A stretch of DNA of 64,000 bases, taken from Pyrrhosoma nymphula. Its lineage: Eukaryota; Arthropoda; Insecta; Odonata; Coenagrionidae. The stretch lies in contig OY754332.1 of the NCBI GenBank assembly GCA_963573305.1, forward strand, positions 49,389,559-49,453,558. Direction: 5' to 3'. The position numbers and the translations under genes were made by a program. Below the pieces are notes generated by a model, which did no database searches, was not told the origin of the DNA, and saw nothing but the letters and a program-made list of their open reading frames with translations. Shown here in pieces: positions 58,735 to 64,000 of this stretch (position 1 is the stretch's first letter; the number at the start of each line of letters is the position of its first letter).

Positions 58735-61700
58735 AAGTTTAATTAATCGCTTTGGAGTGTATCGCCCGATATATGCTGTCACTTTTTTAGGTTTATCGGT
58801 TGCCGTGATACGTATTTAGTTTGAATGATTTCCAAGGCGACTGTTAGACAGTTTATTAACATAAATATATTACATAGTATATATGATTATTACGTGGCAT
58901 ATAGGATACGACAACATTGCACGAAGCCATCTCACTCACTGGCCTCTTACATACATGACAGTGTTGCCACCTGTAGTTAGCATCAGTATTGCCAACTCTA
59001 CAACAGTCACACCGATGTATCGGGCCGCCATATACGGGTCGGTTAAGCCCGAGTTATTCTAGATGGGAAATTTTAGTTAATTTCTTGTTACTGAATGGAC
59101 CATTGAGCACAATAGCAAGAAAGCCCTCGGACTGAAACAACAAGAGGGGATTTCTTCTCATAAGTCATCACGACGCCAATGCCTTCTCCTCTTCTCCACA
59201 TCCTTCGCTGCCCGTGGGAATTTATTGCCCGATATCCGAAACCTGATATGCAGAAGCCAAACCAATACGATCCCGATATCCGCTAGTTATTTTCCACTAT
59301 GCCATGTCCTCTCTGTCCTGCAGTGACATTTACATATTAATCAAATACTTTCAAACCTAACATTAACCACAAACACTTTCCACACTTGGTGTTGAGCCTT
59401 GTACTCGACATAGCCTATTGCTCTGCAGCAATTTGCGCAATCAAACTGGACACGTTCTGCAGTTTTCTGTGATGTAAATATGTCCCATTTCGGTTTAAAT
59501 TTATGTACATTAAAGTACATTTTTTGTACAGACACAGCTTGATTTGGGCATTTCTAAAGAATATCATACAAAATTGAAAAATAATTATATACTACCTACA
59601 TAAAAAAGAAATCATCAAACATTTAAAAATTGAAATCCCCGGAGACATCGTAAGGAAACTGAATAAAAGGATGGAGTAGAAGGAGCAAGGGTATATTTTT
59701 AAGGCTGTAAGGGAAGTTGTAACTTTGTTCATTTGCGCGGAAATTGGATTAAGAGAAATTTTCCCAAAGCAAAGATAAATTTCAATATAGAAATTATAGC
59801 TTCCACATACTAAGTATCAAAGGAAGTCAAGTGAGGAAAACACCGAGTTAAAACGAGGTAAATCCAGTTATATTTGAACTCGGATCAACTCGTAGGTACG
59901 AGTTGTCACCTCGTTTTACATGGTTTTAACTCTCAAGCCCCGCAAACACACACAACACGCATGACAAGCAGTTCCGGTGAAAAATCGAAATACCTAGTTT
60001 CAACTCGTTCGATGTGGAATACGTTTCAAGTGGTTTCAACTTGCAGACGAGGTAATTTGTCTAAACTCGGTGCACCTCGTTCGAGGTGGATCTCGCATCA
60101 ACTGGTTTTACCTCGTATCTCACGCTTCTCGTTTTTACTTGATTCACCTCATCCAATCTGGATATCGTATCAAGTGGTTTTACCTCGTATCTCACGCTTC
60201 TCGTTTTTACTTGATTCACCTCGTCCGATCTGGATCTGGTATCAACTGGTTTTACCTCGTATCCCACGCTTCTCATTTTTACTCGATTCACCTCGACCTA
60301 TCTGGATCTCGTATCAACTGGTTTTACTTCGTATCCCCTTATAATTTTTAATACTTTCCAAATGCCTTATTATTTATGAACTCTAGGCGAACCTCCCACT
60401 ACCTCTAACCTGACGAGCCACAGCCCCAAAAACATTATACTCGACCTGCTCGCCATCTTCTTCTTCAAAGGATAAAAGAAACATAAAAGTAATAATGTCC
60501 AAAAGGAAATAACAGTCATAACAGCACGTAGAATTCTTCGTTACGTCATAACGAAAACCACTTCTATGTTCCTTGCTAAAGAGGATACACTCAATAGAAA
60601 ACAAACTCGGCCCGGCATATCTTCTCAATATATAGAAAGTAATGCATCCCATGCGTTTTATTGTGCCCCACACAGCTGCGTAAGTCGAGAGCCAAAGATA
60701 TGTATTTTTTAATGACTTATCATGAAAGCTACGATGACATATATTGTGCCTTGTGATAAGGCTGAAGTTTCTAAAATAATTACGTGATGAAAAACTGTTC
60801 ACTAAAAGTTGCACTTTCCGCAGCAACAATCTACAGTTCATCTGAGATATCAACGGTAGTCCGCACAATCTCTTATTCAATTGTATAACCCATTCCATTT
60901 AAACTAGGCGCGAAATTTATCGTGGCTGTCTGCATCTGATGTAGCTTCTTATGCGAGCGCGAGCCCTATGAATGTTTTTTTCCGACAAATTGTGGAAATT
61001 GGAACTGACACCGATAAATACGGGAGGGTCATAAAACTGCGTGTTCCATTCTGAGAACTTCATTTCGTACTCTACATCAATAGTTATCTTTTCAACTTAT
61101 TGTAAATTATCTCGATACATAAGATAAAACAGGTGCCTGAAAATATACTATCACTAACAATTCAACCTACTCATAGCTTCGTGTTAAGGGATGAGTGAAA
61201 GAACCCATGTTCTTTCGGTGGTGGCTTCATGCTTCACGAACATGCGTTGGTAGTGCATCAGCAGCGTGTTGCTAGCATGCATCACACATCCACTGTTGAT
61301 GCGCCACAGGAGCACGTTTTGGCAGCGCGCTCCGACATATCACTGCAGAGACGCTGTGGCAGCGCTTCCTTTATAGCGAGTTTCGCGCGCAACCTTGACA
61401 TCCTTGTGTAGAGCTGCTGCAGCTTTTTGTGTTTACAGGGTAACATATAGGTATGTTAGGATCTCGTCAGAAAGTTTGTACAATGACAGCTGGCACATAC
61501 CAAACTGCCCACCCATCAATTGGATAGATTATTTGCTTTATTTTTTTTGTTTTTAACTTGTAATTTGCACTAATGGTTTAAAATTTTATAATACAAATAG
61601 GTGCGTATTTACGTACTTGAAAATGGGCTTTGCCCCTATGTATTACATTGAACTACATTATTTACCACAATTAAATACGTACCTAACATGAGGCTGGTGT

Positions 61701-62282
61701 CCCCCACAAAGATCTCATGATAGCCATCTTGGTATCTACTATGCCAACCATGCCGAACATTAAAAAATAATGGCTTGGATATCGCCATGTGACCCTTCTG
61801 GAAATATGATTTGCATTCTTAAGGCTCTACAGAAGGCACATATAGTTAAGGTTAAATCATAATAATAACATTAAGAAATTCACTCGCCTTGCAAGAAATT
61901 CACATATTAGGATGGTTGGACTCGCTGACCAGCGGACGAAGCTCAACTCGGACACGAAACAACGTTTTTGGCAGTGTTCTAGACAAGATTAAAGAAAGGT
62001 AATTAAATGAAGACGATAGATAGAATTTGAGTAAAAAAATGAAAATTGCCTGAAAGAGAAAGGCAAACTAAGATTGGAGCACTGAAGGCTCCGTCACACG
62101 ACAGCTCCGCAGTAAACCTCCGCGCTATGATATAAAATAGTTCCTTCTATGTACATACCATATGTATCCGGATATTTTGAAGTGCAACCCTAATAGATAT
62201 TGACTAGTCTATCGTCAGAATTAGACATAAAGATTAATCTGGGTGTTCAGGGTATATTTTTTATTTTTTAAATCATATTTAG
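58735..62282. other. RhoGEF intron h, middle part
   Basis: Apart from the 72-bp array no structure was recognised. A minus-strand frame of 171 codons (60383-60898) has no domain features, and a GC-richer patch at 61210-61410 is unassigned. Confidence 0.45.
60025..60340 (+). repeat. 72-bp tandem array
   Basis: ATCAACTGGTTTTACCTCGT recurs at 60097, 60169, 60241 and 60313, exactly 72 bp apart, with more degenerate units upstream. Because 72 is divisible by three, long reading frames run through the array on both strands. These are not taken as genes. Confidence 0.85.
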
Positions 62283-62690
62283 CGTGATATTTTGCATGAG
62301 ACCTCTCAGAGACGTCTCTGAGACATCAGTCTGTCAATTTTTCGTTTATAGTAAATCGTCCTCTTTTTCATTTAAAAAGTATTTACGTATGTACAGGATT
62401 GATGAATAAGGGTGATTACCTAGGAATCTATGGGTAAATAAAAATTTTATCGTGATATTTTGCATGAGACCTCTCAGAGACGTCTCGGAGACATCACTCT
62501 AGGGCAATTTTTCGTTTATAATAAATCGTCCTCTTTTTCATTTAAAAAGTATTTACATATGTACAGTATTGATGAATAAGGGTGAGTGCAGAAATATGAG
62601 GGTAAATAAAAATTATATCGTACCATAGTGATCTCTCCGAGACGTCTCTGAGACGAATGCGACTTCGGAGACATTTGAGACTTGTGAGAG
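62283..62690 (+). repeat. 168-bp tandem array with AGAGACGTCTCT palindromes
   Basis: CGTGATATTTTGCATGAGAC at 62283 recurs at 62451, and a third, partial unit begins at 62619, an exact 168-bp period. Each unit carries the palindrome CAGAGACGTCTCTG or a one-base variant. The partial unit is followed by further GAGAC/GTCTC motifs to about 62700. It lies in intron h, about 330 bp before exon i. Confidence 0.85.
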
Positions 62691-63014
62691 ACGTCTCAGA
62701 GAAATTCTCTGCTATGTTGGTCCTTTTGTTGGCTTATATCAATGGATGGTGTTCATTGGATGGTGATCAAAACTTCAATAGCGGACATCCAGAGATTGTT
62801 GCTTTGTGGTATTTTTGTTTTGCCTTATGGAACACCAGGAGAAACACCCCTAAATGGACACTGTCCACGAAACAGATAAATATGGTCACCTTAAATATTA
62901 TTAGCCAGATGAGGAAGAATAAATGCTGTTATTTTATGCATAGAAATGAATTTATTCGATAATATGTACTAGAGATGTGCCTAAAATCTCATATGATTGT
63001 TCTATATTTTTCAG

Positions 63015-63119
63015 GTTACATATGCATTTTGTAAGGAATTTATTAATTTGATCCTTCAACATGTTGGCACAAGTGGTGAACTTCCTACCACTGAAGTTTT
63101 AGTCAAACTATTTCAAAAG
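63015..63119 (+). CDS. RhoGEF exon i (DH domain, last exon in window)
   Basis: The 35 codons run from acceptor atatttttcag to donor AAAAG|gtatgt. They read VTYAFCKEFINLILQHV followed by GTSGELPTTEVLVKLFQK, consistent with the next DH helices. Phase is 0/0. The catalytic C-terminal half of the DH domain and any PH domain are not in this window. Confidence 0.92.
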
Positions 63120-64000
63120 GTATGTATTTTGCAGAAGGTAAAAAAAGAGAAAAAAGAGGTGTAACATGAAATCAAGGTCTTAGGTTTTGAGCAGACTTGG
63201 CAGGAAAGTGACTGAAAGAGAGAGATTCATGAACCCTCAAGAAAATCAACTGTTGAAATTGCATAAGTTACTCTAAAATTTCAAAGTTTACTGAAAAATG
63301 CTTCAGTAACTTAAACCATCCTTAAAGTTTATTCAGAAACTCTTTAGAGACCATCAAAAGTTACTTAAGGTTTAATAAGTACCTACTTAAGATCACTCAA
63401 CAGTTTCTCTGTAAGTTATTGAAAACTTCAAAGAGACTTTCTGGGCCTGAAAGTACCTAAGCTCATTGAACAGTTTTTATCTTAAGTTATTGACACCTCT
63501 AAAGTAACTTATGAATAACTCAAAGTAGTTTAGTTTTGTCAACAGTTTTCAATCTTAAGTTAGTGACAACCCTTAAGTAACCCTGCACTTTAAGAAAAAA
63601 AGACTATGGCACCACAAAGATATTCCAAATTTTTAGTGGAAAAATATTTGTGCCCTGGATTGATGTTAGAAGTCTGTTTAAAGAGGTGCTGGTATTTTCT
63701 ATCTAGACAAGGAAGGGTCAATTTTTGGTGTGCATGTAACCGGAATTGTGACTCAGCATCTCACCAGATCATATGGCGCTGTACATAATTTAAGAGATGC
63801 CCGAATATCTTCCTTTACTGTTTACAATTGTAATGACACAATAAAATTTTCCTTCCAACTCGGTGGGAACCAACCTTTTATTTGAGACCATTCCATTGCA
63901 GAGAGCATATTAGAAGAGTGCAAGGTTTTAATGGTCACTATGAATATAAAAAGGAGAACTATTTGAGGAAAACTTTATATGAGTATGCATTTCAGTTCGA
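63120..64000. other. Intron after RhoGEF exon i
   Basis: AT-rich with the degenerate 71-bp repeat. No further exon was found before the window ends. Confidence 0.6.
63399..63590 (+). repeat. Degenerate ~71-bp repeat
   Basis: AACAGTTT followed by CTTAAGTTATTGA recurs at 63399, 63469 and 63541, with diverged interiors. Confidence 0.5.

Larger units (their letters stand above)
29315..63119 (+). other. Spliced RhoGEF gene (PLEKHG5/GEFmeso-like), partial, nine exons visible
   Basis: Nine exons were joined by matching acceptor and donor sites and reading phase: 29315-29467, 38920-39002, 41314-41741, 43907-44031, 45609-45650, 46569-46618, 48668-49333, 55903-55998 and 63015-63119. Every junction keeps one open frame through 1748 nt. 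All introns are GT-AG, with sizes of about 9.5, 2.3, 2.2, 1.6, 0.9, 2.0, 6.6 and 7.0 kb. The C-terminal part reads as the first helices of a DH (RhoGEF) domain, which catalyses GDP/GTP exchange on Rho-family GTPases. The block with VVIPPMQICPGDLLVYSK and the REAIWDLYQSECTFLYDHL start of the DH domain suggest the PLEKHG5 / Drosophila GEFmeso family; this is by-eye recognition, not a search. The gene is incomplete at both ends: no start codon is assigned, and the rest of the DH domain and any PH domain lie past the window. Confidence 0.85.

Noticed and set aside
59874..60351. 156- and 93-codon frames with repeating peptide units
   Set aside because: Produced by a 72-bp tandem array whose period is divisible by three.
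60383..60898. 171-codon minus-strand frame
   Set aside because: No recognised domain or exon structure, and no supporting splice sites that link it to other frames.
62283..62700. CRISPR-like array
   Set aside because: Units are contiguous 168-bp tandem repeats with no unique spacers, and the genome is eukaryotic.

Overview
The window looks like repeat-rich nuclear DNA from an arthropod, most likely an insect with a large genome. The evidence is one spliced gene with GT-AG introns of 0.9 to 9.5 kb, surrounded by decayed Penelope-like elements (PLEs), non-LTR retrotransposons, hAT-type DNA transposons and tRNA-derived SINEs. I cannot name the species. No bacterial genes, viral genes, rRNA, functional tRNA or CRISPR array were seen.

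Host gene. Nine consecutive exons on the + strand (29315 to 63119) join in a single open phase of 1748 nt, about 582 codons. They encode a Rho guanine-nucleotide exchange factor whose best match by eye is the PLEKHG5 / Drosophila GEFmeso family. The order is a cysteine-containing segment, a low-complexity linker, a conserved motif block, a basic/Ser-rich linker and the start of the DH (RhoGEF) domain. The rest of the DH domain and any PH domain must lie beyond 64000. The true 5' end was not found. GC-rich, CpG-rich blocks at 5.8-6.55 kb and 27.65-27.9 kb are promoter candidates.

Layout. 1-5.2 kb: anonymous sequence, a SINE and a pair of dispersed repeats. 5.8-6.55 kb: GC-box-rich island. 9.4-11.96 kb: dead LINE interrupted by a 205-bp PLE-derived hairpin. 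13.14-13.32 kb: a hAT MITE. 17.87-19.95 kb: dead LINE of a second family. 21.6-24.3 kb: PLE hairpin, SINE and ribozyme-like motif. 25.95-27.38 kb: third dead LINE carrying a 215-bp MITE. 29.3 kb onward: the RhoGEF gene. Intron 1 (9.5 kb) holds a LINE 3' end, a 2.78-kb hAT element nested inside a PLE remnant, a three-unit array rich in TGACGTCA sites and a 559-bp PLE hairpin. Intron 3 holds minus-strand LINE reverse-transcriptase relics. Intron 7 holds a 2.7-kb inverted-repeat structure and a LINE whose tail ends just before the next splice acceptor. Intron 8 carries several tandem arrays.

Main pattern. At least ten hammerhead-ribozyme-like cores (CTGANGA ... GAAA ... TC) occur at seven or more loci, usually as head-to-head pairs on opposite strands. 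Three insertions have 12-13 bp target duplications. Minimal hammerheads in PLE terminal repeats are published. What is notable here is the set of short, RT-less, hairpin-shaped copies and the self-complementary stem III variants (ACGT, ATAT, ACTGT).
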